A stretch of DNA of 64,000 nt from Harmonia axyridis (taxonomy: Eukaryota > Arthropoda > Insecta > Coleoptera > Coccinellidae): positions 34,097,506-34,161,505 of the forward strand of contig NC_059505.1 in NCBI RefSeq assembly GCF_914767665.1. The letters are read 5' to 3'. Positions 51,857 through 63,898 of this stretch are shown one piece after another. How positions within the stretch are numbered: position 1 is the stretch's first letter; the number at the start of each line of letters is the position of its first letter. The position numbers and the translations under genes were made by a program. Under the pieces are notes generated by a model. That model had not been told where the DNA came from and made no database searches. It saw only the letters and a list, made by a program, of their open reading frames with translations.

Positions 51857-52052
51857 GGGCATCTAATTTTTCCTGTGAAAAAAATCGAAAAAACACATTG
51901 CAAAGAAATATTTTTTGACAAAAAGCATTCGTGCAGGTGCAAAAATCCTCGTCTTCGACTCGGATTTTTGTTGCCACCAGCACTCATGCTTCTTGTCAAA
52001 ATATTACTTAGCAACGTGTTTTTTCGATTCTTTTCGGAAAAATTAGATGCCC
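51857..52052. repeat. Fold-back MITE, 196 bp
   Basis: The ends GGGCATCTAATTTTTCC and GGAAAAATTAGATGCCC are perfect inverted repeats. The arms continue with mismatches (TCGAAAAAACAC, AATATTTT, GACAA(A/G)AAGCAT) to a central CGTCTTCGACTCGGATTTTT. It lies between the Crypton-like element and the third retrotransposon piece. Confidence 0.85.
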
Positions 52053-52225
52053 TTATGATATTACTTACGATAATTCTCCTAGAAACGTTAAGCTGTGCAT
52101 CAATGTTATGAACATGAGTACTATTGAACCAAACAGAACAACAGTATTCAGCAGCAGAAAAACCCAAGGCCAAAGCTGTCGTACGAAGAGTCTTGGTAGT
52201 ACTTTGAGGTTATCAATTGGATCTT
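52053..52225 (-). pseudogene. Jockey-like reverse transcriptase fragment
   Basis: The minus strand reads LRTTALALGFSAAEYC, SVWFNSTHVHNIDAQLNVSR. That is the segment just upstream of the pieces in the tandem units at 48.5-50.2 kb. It is truncated at the fold-back. Confidence 0.8.
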
Positions 52226-53653
52226 AGTTTCTCTTATTTTTTTTAACTGAAATTGACTGATAGTTAGATATCTCAGTTAAGGTACAAAAAGTACTGTGTG
52301 TATCTAGCTTAAAAATTTCATGAAAAGGTATGGTGCTGCAACCGTAGCCGTGGCTGCCATTTCGTTGGTATCTTTTTCCAACGTTAATCCTTTCTCTTCA
52401 CAATGAAATAAACTTCCATTGATTTTCCTTGAAAATACTTTCTATATAGAGTTCTATTATTGCAATTCTACTTGTTACTCGAAGTTTTGCTTATTAATTC
52501 AATAACCATACTTTGATAAACAAAGTTTGATATAACTACCAACTAATAGAATCATAAGAGAGAACACATTTCATTCCATAATTCTCAAATCGTGTTGAAG
52601 CAACCTACCTAACCTACACGTTTAAAAGGAAATACTTCTTGCGTAATTATAGGTCGATTATAGATTATAACATAGAACATGTAAACGTAGGACTATATTG
52701 CTGTAGGCGGTGTTACCAACAAAGGCGATCGATCACCATCCTATATCTGTAGTCACAGGCATGAATAATAGCTACACAAGGTCTAGTCAACAGGAATTCA
52801 ATTTGAAAAAACCATAATTAGTTATCGATACTTCATTCCATCAGTGTATCTTTCCAGGGAATGTATTAAAATGTATATCAACTCTAATTTCATAACTGCT
52901 TAAATGTTCCACTAGTTCAGGTGGCTGCTCGATTCGATTTACATTTTAAATACCTTGTTTTTGTTATTATTGTAATTAACTACTGTTACGCAATTCTGCA
53001 GTACATTGGCTTCGATATGATGTTTTGTATATATTGAAATTCTACTTTCTATGAATCGCCAATATATTACCGATGGAAGAGTGAAACTTCGTAATTGATA
53101 TGAATTCCTCAAAATCTTTCCTGGTAATAAAATAAACACTCCAGTTTATGGGTGAAAGCATAGCCTTAATGAAGGATCAATTATTTTGATCTGCATAAAC
53201 TGACAATTACACAATATAACGGTTCAATCGTGTCCTCTTCATGTTCAAGCTTTCAGAATGTGCTATAATAGAATACCACAACTGTATTCGATACCTCATT
53301 CAATCAACTGTTTGTACTAGTACAAATTGTACATGACTGGAATTAACTCTTTTATTGTTTGACCTGGTAATGTCCAAATCCAGTTAGATACATTCTCAAT
53401 TCAATTTTCGAGCAATAGAACACGTCTTGTTATATGTATTGGACTATTGGTTTTATGAATAAAGAAATACTGTTAAAACTGACAATGAAATATTTACAAA
53501 TGAAATTAATTAATTATAGGAAATTTTCTTCCATCATACAATATTTGTGGAATATATTCAATCGTTCCTCAATTGTTTAGATCATTTTCAGATGAACAAG
53601 AGATCATCGAAAAAATCGAAAAATTTGAAATTTCAATTGATTTAATTTTATTA
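52226..53653. other. AT-rich stretch
   Basis: No gene or bounded repeat was recognised. Confidence 0.4.
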
Positions 53654-53661
53654 TAATGAAC

Positions 53662-54240
53662 TATAGAGTAATAAACATAGACAGAAGAAGGAATACGCAA
53701 TTTTAACATGTCCCCAAAATGGTTGGATTATGTTATCGGATTGTGATATATTTTCAAATCCACAATTTTACTATATCGTTATGAATGTATATTATATTGG
53801 ATGAAATATATTTATTTGAGTGATTCCCGATTGAATATGCAGAACTGAATATTTGGAATCCGATATTTTTCCTAATTGTCGAATTTATAGTATGCAGAAT
53901 ATTCATTATTTTCTGTATCTACCTGCTGAAATCCAAGGTTTGGCAACTTTTGCTCTCCTAGTGTCATCGGTTGTCGCGCTCGAAGTTTTTTTTCTGAATT
54001 TCTGCTATATTTAGGTATTTATTTAGATATATTTTGAGTTGATATGAAATATTGATTCACTATGGGACATAAGAAGTGCGTTATTTGTGGAGAACTCAAG
54101 AATGAAGTGAAATATCTTATTACTGATATGTTGTCATTTCCGTGCGCTTCATGTCAAATTTGATAGTTCATGTTGGGGACAAAATTTGCTTACTGAAAAT
54201 GACATAATATGCTTCCTCTATCTATGTTCATTACTCTGAG
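53662..54240. mobile_element. MITE family X copy B, 579 bp
   Basis: It is opposite in orientation to copy A. It is flanked by TAATGAAC (53654-53661) and TAATGAAA (54241-54248), an 8-bp duplication with one mismatch. The ends TATAGAGTAATAAACATAGA and the complement of CTCAGAGTAATGAACATAGA form the terminal repeat. Confidence 0.88.
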
Positions 54241-54248
54241 TAATGAAA

Positions 54249-55500
54249 GTATATTAATTTCCTATGAGTAGCGGTATAGTTTCTATGGAAAAACTGTCAA
54301 ATTTAAAATGGAAGCATAAAAGAAAATTGTAAAATTCTCGCAAAGTTCTGAAAAAACAAAAAAAAAAGGCAGTAGAAAACAAATTATCAGAAGGTAAACT
54401 TAGAAAAAGAGTAACAAAGTTCTTTGAAATAGATGTCAGAAAACTGTGTGGAATGTATTATTGAAACTGTGCTGCTCAAATATTATACCAATCTTTCTGA
54501 ATCTCATCCTCCGAGTTCTTTATGATCCCAATAATTAATGGTAAAAATTTTCACACTGTCTGCATCGAACATCAGCATCTTTTCGAGTAGAAGCATCAGA
54601 ATTGCCATTTTTATATCAATTAGAATGAAAAATGTTGGTATTTTTCATAATTTGATGAAATTTTGTTGATAATACTTATTAAGTAGATATAAAATTGTTT
54701 CTCTTTTTATTATGCTCAAGGGCCATGAAATACATAGATATTTAGGTTATGCACTAGGACATAATGAACTCGATAATGACATTTGTAACAGAAAGGAAAT
54801 CAAAATAACCAACCGGTATAACAACAATCTTTTCAATACAAAATCCAAAGCAGTGCTAGACGCTAATCATTTCATTTGTTCTGTTTTTTCCTCCTAGTCA
54901 TAAATAGGTATGCCAAAGTTTACTCCTATTAATCTTATTCTTACTAAATTCTACCACATGTAATTTCCACATATCTACCTTTCAAATTTAATCTACATAA
55001 CACTCACAAAGTATTAAACATGAAATTATTATGAGATAAGAACAGACTTAACGAAACTATGGTGTTACTGTCCTAGATTTGGTATCATTACATCGATAAA
55101 GATATGAAGAATTCGCATACTTACATATATCATGTATCGATAAAATCAATCGACCAAATATTGCGCCTACACATAACCGTGAATCATTCCTTCAGAAGAA
55201 TTTTTAAAGAATTCCAAGCACACCTTGGACGAATTATTGTTTTACCTTGAAGTTAATAGGAGAATGAACAAAAGAGAAGAAATAATGAAAACTATTAAAA
55301 TCAGGATATTACAATAACCTGGATATGTAACAATGCTGCAACCGATGTTGCAACAACTGGACAAAGGAAGTGTAAATTATTGATGGATTGAGTTATTTAG
55401 AATGTTCTATGTATCCGTCGACAATATGAAATTTATTGACTTCATGGAACAATAATGTCAGTTTTTACTCATTTATGTTTTTGAGCGATCATTCTCGAAA
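54249..55500. other. AT-rich stretch
   Basis: Nothing supportable was seen. The frame at 54712-54897 is probably chance. Confidence 0.4.
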
Positions 55501-55509
55501 TAGATCATG

Positions 55510-55850
55510 TGGATGTATGTCCTCGATAACTTCACGAATTCCATCTTCAAGGTCTTGAATTGATCTAAAGGTGTTAAATCACAAGATCTCGGTGGCCAAT
55601 TGTGATTCCTGATTGACATAGAATCGACAAACCTGGGTTTTCGTCAACACTACAGGCTACAGGAGCAATATTCTCAGTTTTTCTTGAGCGATACACACGG
55701 TTCCAATTCTTCAAATCACTAACTTGTCCCGATAGTTCAAAATTTTCCCTTCAGTTTCCTTATTGCGGACCTAGAAGATGCTCCACGAGGACCCAAATCT
55801 GCTTTAGTTTTGCAAACTCTGTTTCCCTAATTTATTATATCTTGTAATGT
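55510..55850 (-). pseudogene. Mariner-family transposase relic
   Basis: The minus strand reads KADLGPRGASSRSAIRKL and NWNRVYRSRKTENIA (DNA-binding part, about 55820-55670). It jumps to NWPPRSCDLTPLD (third acidic region, about 55600-55565) and a C-terminal scrap. It is an internal-deletion product of the same family as 11440-12344. Confidence 0.65.
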
Positions 55851-57199
55851 TCTTTCTTATCATCGTAATCTTTGTTTCTTGTGTTCTTTTAATCCAGATA
55901 TTAAAACACGCATGTTTCATCTTGATTCGTAGCATTACGTTCTTATATTTTCAATAATAGGAAAATCTGCCAACTCCGATTCAAAATCCTTGAATTATTT
56001 TGAAATTGAGTTCTTCTTGATCCACTACCCTTTTGAAATCATCAGTCATTAACTGACAAATAAACTTGTTAACGAAAATTCAAAGAAACATTATTTTGAT
56101 GTAAAATTCACTTCGACATTGTTATAATAGAAGTAATGATGCATGTATTACGGAAAATAGTATATCATATAAGTTTATAAGAGCTTTTAAAGAATTTTCA
56201 CTGTAGGGGGAACTTTATTGCATGTCTTTTTCTGTAGGATTACACTTGTATCATAATATAATATTCTTTGCTAGTCTTTTCTTGATTTCTGAGTTTCCAA
56301 ATATTTGAATCATTTTGAATAATGAGATACACAAGGTACTTGATCTATTTACTATCATGTTATCATTCACTATTCTACCAATTTTAGTCTAGATTTCAGA
56401 TAAACTTTATTTGCATCAGAAAGACCACGTGTCATTTCGTAAGGTGCAATATGCTTGGCAATAGGTCTTCATCTTGTACCTACCCATAACTTGTTTCTGA
56501 CATTTAACAAACAATATTATTATGCCAATTTCAACAGATATAAGGCTCTCAGTTAATAGATATTCTAGAACGTGATTTCTGGAGCACATATGCGCAGGGA
56601 TGCATTACAAAGTATTCTTCAGCCGATCTTGATAAAATGAATTGCAACATGCAGAAATCATGGAATTCAAGCCATCATGTTATTTGCTTCATGTGCAATA
56701 ATAATTGTAGACCAATAATTTTTAGAAAACATAAATGAATTTCTTCTTCTTTGAGGTTTAGTATATAGAAAGCTCATCGAAATCTGAATCACAATATGCT
56801 AATTCAAAGAAAGAAAATAAAAACCGGTAAAATTTAGCCTTAAAAAAGAAACCCAGTTTCGAGTGATAAGCTTCCCAGAATCAAATTAAAATAACAATAG
56901 CTGGTTCATTAAAATTCGGAAACAAACCAAACAACTTGCTTTATCACCAGTTGTACCGGTAGCATGTTAATTCCAGTATGTGGGACAAAACAAGATATTG
57001 TCTTTTTATAATTGAAACAGTTGTTTTATTATACTTTCGACACAAATTTCCAATGATATCGCTGAATGAACAGTTACAGGTCTCAAAGTGCCAGATGACA
57101 TGCTTCGCACCGAAAATTAGACCAACAAGAATTCACAACATGAAGAGATCATGGAAGGTCAAACTTTCAGCGTCTTATCTTAATGCAAAAGTCTTAAGT
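55851..57199. other. AT-rich stretch
   Basis: No gene or bounded repeat was recognised. Confidence 0.4.
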
Positions 57200-57880
57200 A
57201 CTCACCTAAATTCGATCTAAACGCCAGAAAAAGACCTTGTTACGCCTCAGAACCATCGCAGTCCACTAGAACCTTGACTCCTTTCATGGCTGTCAAAAGA
57301 CTATTGTCTCACGCAATTTTGACACTTTCTGCAACGACTGGATACTTCCAAGAGCACAAACTATTGGCGATTAAGACGACGCGTAGAATCAAGTGATCAG
57401 TAGATTAGTCACCAATTTCACAACAACGTAGTGAGTCACTTTAACGTCTGTAGAACGAGAAGAATGCCAAACAGTTACTGAATATCGCGAGTTAACAACA
57501 ATCACGAAATGTTATTACAAGAACCAAACAACGGAATCTCGTGCGTTTTCTATGATCACAGGTCACCGAATCGGTTCGAACGCAGTCTCGGGCGACGCTC
57601 TGTGTACTGAATTCACCTGTTGACTGGTGGCTTGGCGGAAAGTGATTTTGATGTTTTTCACGGTGGTAGAGGCGAGTTGTGGTACCGCAGAAGGATGGCT
57701 ATTGCGATGAGCGATCAACAGACTGCTACTTGCCGATTTCCAATCTTTATTTTTGTTCCGTATGGCTGGTGGTCTTCGTTCTGGTTCATGCACGTATGGT
57801 TTTCGTGAAGATCGTAGGGAATCTGGTCGAGGAACCTGGATTTGCGTGGTTTGCGATGTAAATTGTTTCGCGGGGATAAT
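57200..57880. other. GC-richer patch, possible untranslated exon or promoter
   Basis: The composition contrasts with both sides. Overlapping frames on both strands (57563-57793 minus; 57620-57861 plus) give conflicting readings and no known motif. It could mark the 5' end of a gene, but strand and exon borders cannot be chosen from sequence alone. Confidence 0.3.
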
Positions 57881-58145
57881 AGATAGATAATTATTACGAA
57901 ATCTGCTCAGAAATTGGAAGGAGTTTTTTTAAGAAAGGCCGATTGTCCAAGCGATTATTTTTCGAATCCTCCAGGTGTACCAGGATCGCTACAGGCCCCT
58001 TAATATTGGGGCATCATCTCCCATAGATTCATAGTTATTTTAGTCCATTAGAAAAAGAAGTCACAACAAAACAAAGTAAATAAGACAACTTCTTGACATG
58101 AGTCTACACTTATCGAAAACCGTTAGAAATACAAATACAGATATT

Positions 58146-58320
58146 TAGGGATTAGTGTGTTGGTGTTAACAGATCTAAAATATCTCCAATGGTTCCCGAG
58201 ATATCTCGAATAAACTTAAAATCTAGATTTTCTTTTTTTTCTGTATAACTCATTTGTTCCTGGAGATAACTTCACGAAATTTGGTTTGTGGCCATTATCT
58301 AATATAGGAATTCTTATGAT
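58146..58320. repeat. Dispersed repeat, inverted copy of 27785-27985
   Basis: Matching blocks are listed at the first copy. Here the order is reversed (ATTAGTGTGTTGGTGTTAAC first). Confidence 0.6.
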
Positions 58321-58449
58321 GTCTTCAGTTTTTTTCTGTTTTCCATTGTTTCAGAGACGCGATAGTCAATTTTTTTTATGCCACTTTATTAGTTCTCTTC
58401 ATGAGATGATAATGAAAAAAATTAAGAATTCAACAATGTATCACACTTA

Positions 58450-58850
58450 GCCAAAATATCGGTCTAGTCACACAAATTTGAACTTTTTTTTTATTTTTTG
58501 TTTAAATAGTAGACTGGTGCCAGAATTTTCAAATAACTTGTTACTTTGTTCAGTTGATCTGTGAAATCATCACTTAATTTCTGTAAAAACCTGAATTCTG
58601 TTTGATAAGTAACGTTCTATTAATTACATAATCATGCTGATACAAACACTCTACATAGCTTACAACTGGCAATGTCTGTAGAAAATAATTGCATAATTAA
58701 AAAAAATCAAGTGATGGTTTCACAAAACAAGCCTACCACTTAAACAAAAAAATAAAAAGTTCAAATTTGCGTAGCTAGACTCGATAGTTTTGTAGAGTGT
58801 AAGTAGTAGGCTGGAGCCAAAATTCTCAAATAACTTTGTCGACACACATG
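58450..58850. repeat. Diffuse inverted and direct repeats
   Basis: CACAAATTTGAACTTTTTTT (about 58470) has an inverted partner at about 58745-58775. GTAG(A/G)CTGG(T/A)GCCA(G/A)AATT occurs in direct orientation at about 58508 and 58806. It is an old, scrambled repeat. Confidence 0.45.
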
Positions 58851-61311
58851 TCACATTATCAATCTGAATATAAAAAAACATAATATTAACAATCCTAACA
58901 ATAGATCTGACTAGACTGGAATTCAGTTCATATATGTATTATGTCAAATAATACTCTGAAGTTTCAAAGTTCAGAAGAATAGTATGTATAATCAAATCCC
59001 CTCTTATAAATAAAATTAATAAACGAGCACTCTAAGTTACCTTTTTTTTTAATGGAAGCACTGAATTCAAATGTGAATTTATAAAAAACAAAAATAAATA
59101 AAATTTCTACCTATGATTTTATTTCCCAACAGAGTATCACCAAACCTAGAAACGTGAACGGAATATGGTTATATAAAAGCATAAATGCAATAAAAACTGA
59201 ATATTTTTGGATAGTTTTTGTGATCATTGTCAGTTTCAACATTCTTCATCATGGCATGTCATATCCTCATCTCAATATGCAAATTTCAATTTGTAATTTT
59301 TTTGTACTATATGATCCCAAGGAAAAACGTATAAAAATTTTTTTTTTCAGTATTTATGTTAATTTATTAATGAGCAATTTTCTCGATGTTTTTTTCAAAT
59401 TTAATTATATCTTTCGGTTGATAAAATGATTTTGTTGTTAATGAAATCGTGTTTCTAGACAAACAAATAATTCAAAAGTATGCCATCGAGTCGATATAGA
59501 AACTTATCATTCTTTTTTGATGATGTATTCTTTCTGATGCGTCACTGTATAATTTCTTGTAAAAATCACTAGTAAAAAAAAAATAGACTTTCAGCCAACT
59601 ATTCAAATATAGGTACTACAATATTAGTACCTAAATAATAAAAAGTGCAAAAAATTAAAATTTGAGCAATTTAATAGTAGATATAAATGATCAAACCATA
59701 TCAGCACAATATCATTAATATTTTCAAGTTTAACTCATTCCTCATTATAAATTCAAACGGAGGTACATTAGTAGGTATTACTTAACTATTATCATAACAT
59801 TTATCATCAGATTATGCATATAACTTATATGGATGCAATTAAAATAGCTCTACAAACGTGAACGATGTATTAACTAACTTCCATATTTCTTTATGGAAGA
59901 TTCGCGCAAAATTTGTCCTTCATCACCAAACCAGAAAAAATAGAAATAATTGGATGAGTACCATGTCAACAAGATCGAATTTAGAGGATGATTCAGTCCA
60001 CATATTCTGCAGTTTTCTTATTAGAAACGCACTTTCTCAATGATATCTTTGGAGACTTCAACGTCCGGTAAAGAATGAAACCTACATAAGTGAAATCAGA
60101 TCGAGTGTAGTAGCCATGGGAACTTTGATGATTATTTCGGTGAAAATTATTCAAAGAGTAAAATTAGTGACTCAACAATTCCAGAAATCCGCCAAAGATA
60201 TCGGGGAAATACAAAGCAGGATTTCAATTTGATACGTAAATGAGTTGCTCAATGATGATGAATACCTACCTACTTTCTTGACCTTGACTGAGTGATCTTA
60301 AGGGTAACCGTAGATTATTCTCATCACCCAAATAAAACACATTTTTGATTTTTTTCAAGATTCGGCTCAGGTAAAACAGGGTTGAAATTTCGAAAAAAAA
60401 GGTAGTTTTTCTTTGTGGCTTCAACATAATGAAATAAACTTCAGTGTGAAGTTTTCTATCACCAAGAGACATATTTTTCAATTATAATTTATTATTTTGG
60501 TTTCCTAATTTTAGCCCAGCCGATCCATATAACTGTAAGAAATCAACATAAAGAAAGCAAATGGAGATAATTCAAAGACCGTAATCGAATACTCAATCAT
60601 TTCAAATAATAATATTTTTCCTTATCGTTCCCTTTTTAAGATATTCAATTCAAAATCAGTAAAAATGAAAAAAAATAATTTTCAATATTGTGTGCAAATC
60701 CTTCTGTATAACCTCAATGTGGATTTGGAACTGTGCACCCCCTCCCCTTGAAAAAATCCTGGATCCACCACTGATCTCTTGCCAAACAGGCTGATTTGAA
60801 AATTAAGCCTCGATACGGATCGATCATTCTATCATATTCTGAAAAAACTTTTCTTGAATCATCTTCATGTATACAAAGGTGTCCTATAAAGATTTCATAC
60901 TGAATTCTTTATAATCTTATTATTTGTTGATTCTGCATTAATGATGAATGCTTACTTTGGAGACCCCTGTATAGCAAATTGGCATTATTTTATCATGCAG
61001 AATCGCGCAATAAAGTTTGTCGCACTTATTCAATAACACCCTGTATATTTAAAAAAGAAAAATCACTTGCATTGAACACTATTTCAAATACGGGAATAAG
61101 TTAATCAATTGCGGTACAATAACAAGTAATTATAAATTTACCCTTGATAATTACCATTTATAAATCAACTAATGTCAAATTTGAAGAGTTATCACTCTTA
61201 ATATCTAGGCTTCCTTGTACGATCAGAAAAAAATGCAAAAAAAGGAAAATTTGATTCGTAAGTGGAATTTTATATCTACGCTCAGTTCCAATCATAGACT
61301 ACTTATTTTAA
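58851..61311. other. AT-rich stretch
   Basis: I see no supportable gene. An ACACCCTGTATATTT motif near 61035 resembles ends of fold-back elements elsewhere in the window. Confidence 0.4.
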
Positions 61312-61480
61312 AAAAAAATATCGCCGTTTTTCCAATTTTCGCTTGTAACTCGAAAACAAAAGAAGGTGGTCAAAAATGAATACTTCTCTTGTTAGTTTCT
61401 CAGAAAAAGAAAACTAAAATGGGGTATCAGATTTTGTCTATCTCCTCTGATTTAAAAGTTGTAGTGCTAAAACATCGTAC
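61312..61480. repeat. Half copy of the 16.5-kb fold-back MITE
   Basis: AAACAAAAGAAGGTGGTCAA, TGTTAGTTTCTCAGAAAAAG and AAAGTTGTAGTGCTAAAACA match the right arm of 16477-16874. The left arm and the outermost GCCCACCCTGTA end are missing. Confidence 0.8.
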
Positions 61481-61813
61481 ATATTCTTAATTTCTATTCT
61501 TCTACATTTTGAGGCTGTTTTTTATACCCAACTGACTTTGAACGTCACCTGAGGAAATAATCTAAAGGAGTCAAGTCTGAGTATCGTGCTGGCTATTGAA
61601 TCGGCCCTCTTCCATTTCTCTTGGAAATGATTTGTGAGACATTTCCCATTTTAAACTTTTTTTTGTTGACATTTTGGAGGTGCCAACCGAAAATGACCAA
61701 GTTGTCATCGAATTACCTTCTAAACAAGGTTTCACTCAACAAACCATTTTCTATTTAAGATTTTAATGATTGCTGTCTTCAAGCTCACAGATTGGGTACA
61801 AACTGATTGGAAC

Positions 61814-62851
61814 CATAGAGTAATAAACATAGATAGAGGAAGTATACGCAATTTTTATATGTCCCCAACAGAGTTAGGTTACGTTGTCGGATTGTGATAT
61901 ATTTTCAAATCCACAATTTTACTATAGTATTATGAATGTATATTATATTGAATGAAATACATAATAATCTGAGTGATTCTCCATTAAAATGCAAATTTGA
62001 ATATTTGGAATCAATCCGATATTTTTCCTAATTGTCGAATTTATAGTATGCAGAGTATTTATTATTTTCTGTATCTTCCTGCTGAAATCCAAAAGGTTTG
62101 GCAACTATTGCTCTCCTTGTGTCATCGGTTGTTTCACGTCGTTTATAATAATAATAATAAATTTATTTATACATGTTATAACTACAGAAACACATGTACA
62201 AATATTTGCCATTAAAATATTATATGGCCTGTCAAAAAAGATGATAAATATATACACAAATATATAGATATACTAACATAAAATGTAAAAGACTTGAACA
62301 CAGCAATAAATATATAACACTCAATGACAAACAATCAGTTTAAAAATTCGGTCAAGTTATAAATCGTGTTTTCTAAAAGCAAATTCTTCACCTTTCTAAT
62401 GAACGCAGAAAGATTCGACGTTTTTATATCATTGGGAAGCTTATTGTGAAGTTTTAAGCAGGTATGATTTGGACCTTGTTGCGTTTTCTTTATTCTCGAG
62501 TACGGAAGAGCATAATTATTTTTTTCCCGGGTATTGTAGTTATGATAGAAAGAATTTTTTGGGAATTTGTTCCCATTTGTTGTTTGTCGCGATTAAAGTG
62601 CGTTTTCTGAATTTCTGATATATTTAGGTATTTATTTCAATATATTTCGAGTTAATATGAAACGTTGAATCGCTAGGGGACATAAGAAGTGCGTTCTTTG
62701 TGGAGAAACTCGCGAATTGAGCGAAATATCCTATCACTGATATGTTTTCATTTTCGCGCTCTTCATGTCAAATTAGATAGTTCATGTTGGGGACAAAATT
62801 TGCTTACTGAAAATGACATATGCTCCCTCTATCTATGTTTATTACACTGAG
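61814..62851. mobile_element. MITE family X copy C, carrying a nested insertion
   Basis: It has the same orientation as copy B. It is flanked by ATTGGAAC (61806-61813) and ACTGGAAC (62852-62859), an 8-bp duplication with one mismatch. About 450 bp of retrotransposon sequence (62148-62598) is inserted in the middle, after CACGTCG. Confidence 0.85.
62148..62598 (-). mobile_element. Non-LTR retrotransposon 3' end nested in MITE copy C
   Basis: The minus strand reads NNYALPYSRIKKTQQGPNHT, LHNKLPNDIKTSNLSAFIRK and ENTIYNLTEFLN with a stop at 62338-62336. That is the usual C-terminus of a CR1/jockey-type reverse transcriptase. An AT-rich 3' UTR and an (AAT)n-type tail at 62148-62165 follow. It is 5'-truncated. 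Confidence 0.8.
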
Positions 62852-62859
62852 ACTGGAAC

Positions 62860-63310
62860 CAACTTTATAAAATGTCCCAAAACCAAAGTTTACCTCTCTT
62901 TGCATTTTCCTGATTTCGAATGAGATGGTCCCTTCTCAAATTGACACACTGTATACATACGAATACACTCAGCATATCTCAACATTTTCGAAAAAAAATT
63001 CATCTTTCATTGCACCGCCAATAGAATTTCGCCACTGACCACTGCTCCATCTATGCGAGCGCCCACGGTACCCGCGTGGTGGTACCACATGGCAAGCACA
63101 ATATCAAAACTTATTTCACCTCAAAGCACAGTTGCTTTTCGAAGTACCTACGTCGTTGACCGTATCTGCTGTCTTCTGCTGCTTTCTCTCACAACAGTTG
63201 GCTATGGTCTTCTGTGCAGGACACCAACCTGATGGTCGGCAAGAAAAATATCGGGTGTAGACGGTAAACAGGAATAATACAGCTACAGGATTCGGATGTG
63301 ACAGTTCAAG
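62860..63310. promoter_or_regulatory. GC-richer region upstream of the 63.3-kb exon
   Basis: The stretch 63000-63310 is markedly GC-richer than the AT-rich DNA before it and precedes a plausible start codon. It probably contains the promoter and 5' UTR of the gene starting at 63311. No TATA box at a sensible distance is obvious. Confidence 0.35.
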
Positions 63311-63364
63311 ATGATAGCCAACGACTACGTATTGGAACTGAACAGTGTTTTTTATTCTGGTCAA
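63311..63364 (+). CDS. First coding exon, possibly an alpha-arrestin (ARRDC-like)
   Basis: ATG at 63311 begins MIANDYVLELNSVFYSGQ and reaches CAA|GTAAGT (donor 63365-63366), phase 0 after 18 codons. The pattern of a beta-strand followed by V(F)YSGQ resembles the arrestin N-domain opening, where V-x-G-x-V usually follows. Alpha-arrestins are adaptors that link membrane proteins to ubiquitin ligases. The remaining exons would lie beyond the window. The match is short, so the family call is tentative. A minus-strand frame over the same area (63116-63364) is less convincing. Confidence 0.4.
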
Positions 63365-63366
63365 GT

Positions 63367-63898
63367 AAGTAGGATAACGTTCATGTATTTCACTAGAATG
63401 AAGAATTTTTATTGAGAATTACTATTCATTTGAAATGTATGCGGTTTTATTGAGAGTTTGACAGGGTTTGATTTGTTTTGATTGTAATAATGATATAATT
63501 TCAGTTCGTTTTAGATCCACAAAAGATTTCAATCAATATCAAAGTTGATCGGTCGATCGCAGTTTTGTTCGAGCCACAATTATAATTCTGTGACAGTTTC
63601 AGCTTATTCATTATATTCAAAAATACTATTCATCAGTACTCTTTTGGTACCAATTTTTCAGGGTTATTCACATAAGCTAAGTCCTTAGAATGGAATTCAG
63701 CGCGTTAAATTTATGTTGTACAGTTTCCGATTTTCAAATGAAACCTCTATATACATGCAATATAGACAATAAATCGAATTGTCTGATAACTTTATTGACT
63801 GCTTTGTTTGCAAAGCTATTTCGTAACATTGGTAGGTAATTCGTTAATTCCATTATTGGGTTTTTTCAAATTTTGACAGTTGTACTATAGTATTATTT
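63367..63898 (+). other. Probable first intron of the 63.3-kb gene
   Basis: This is AT-rich DNA following the donor at 63365. No repeat or exon was recognised until MITE copy D at 63899. Confidence 0.35.

Noticed and set aside
51844..52173. 109-codon minus-strand frame as one protein
   Set aside because: It is a chance fusion of a reverse-transcriptase fragment with the fold-back repeat.
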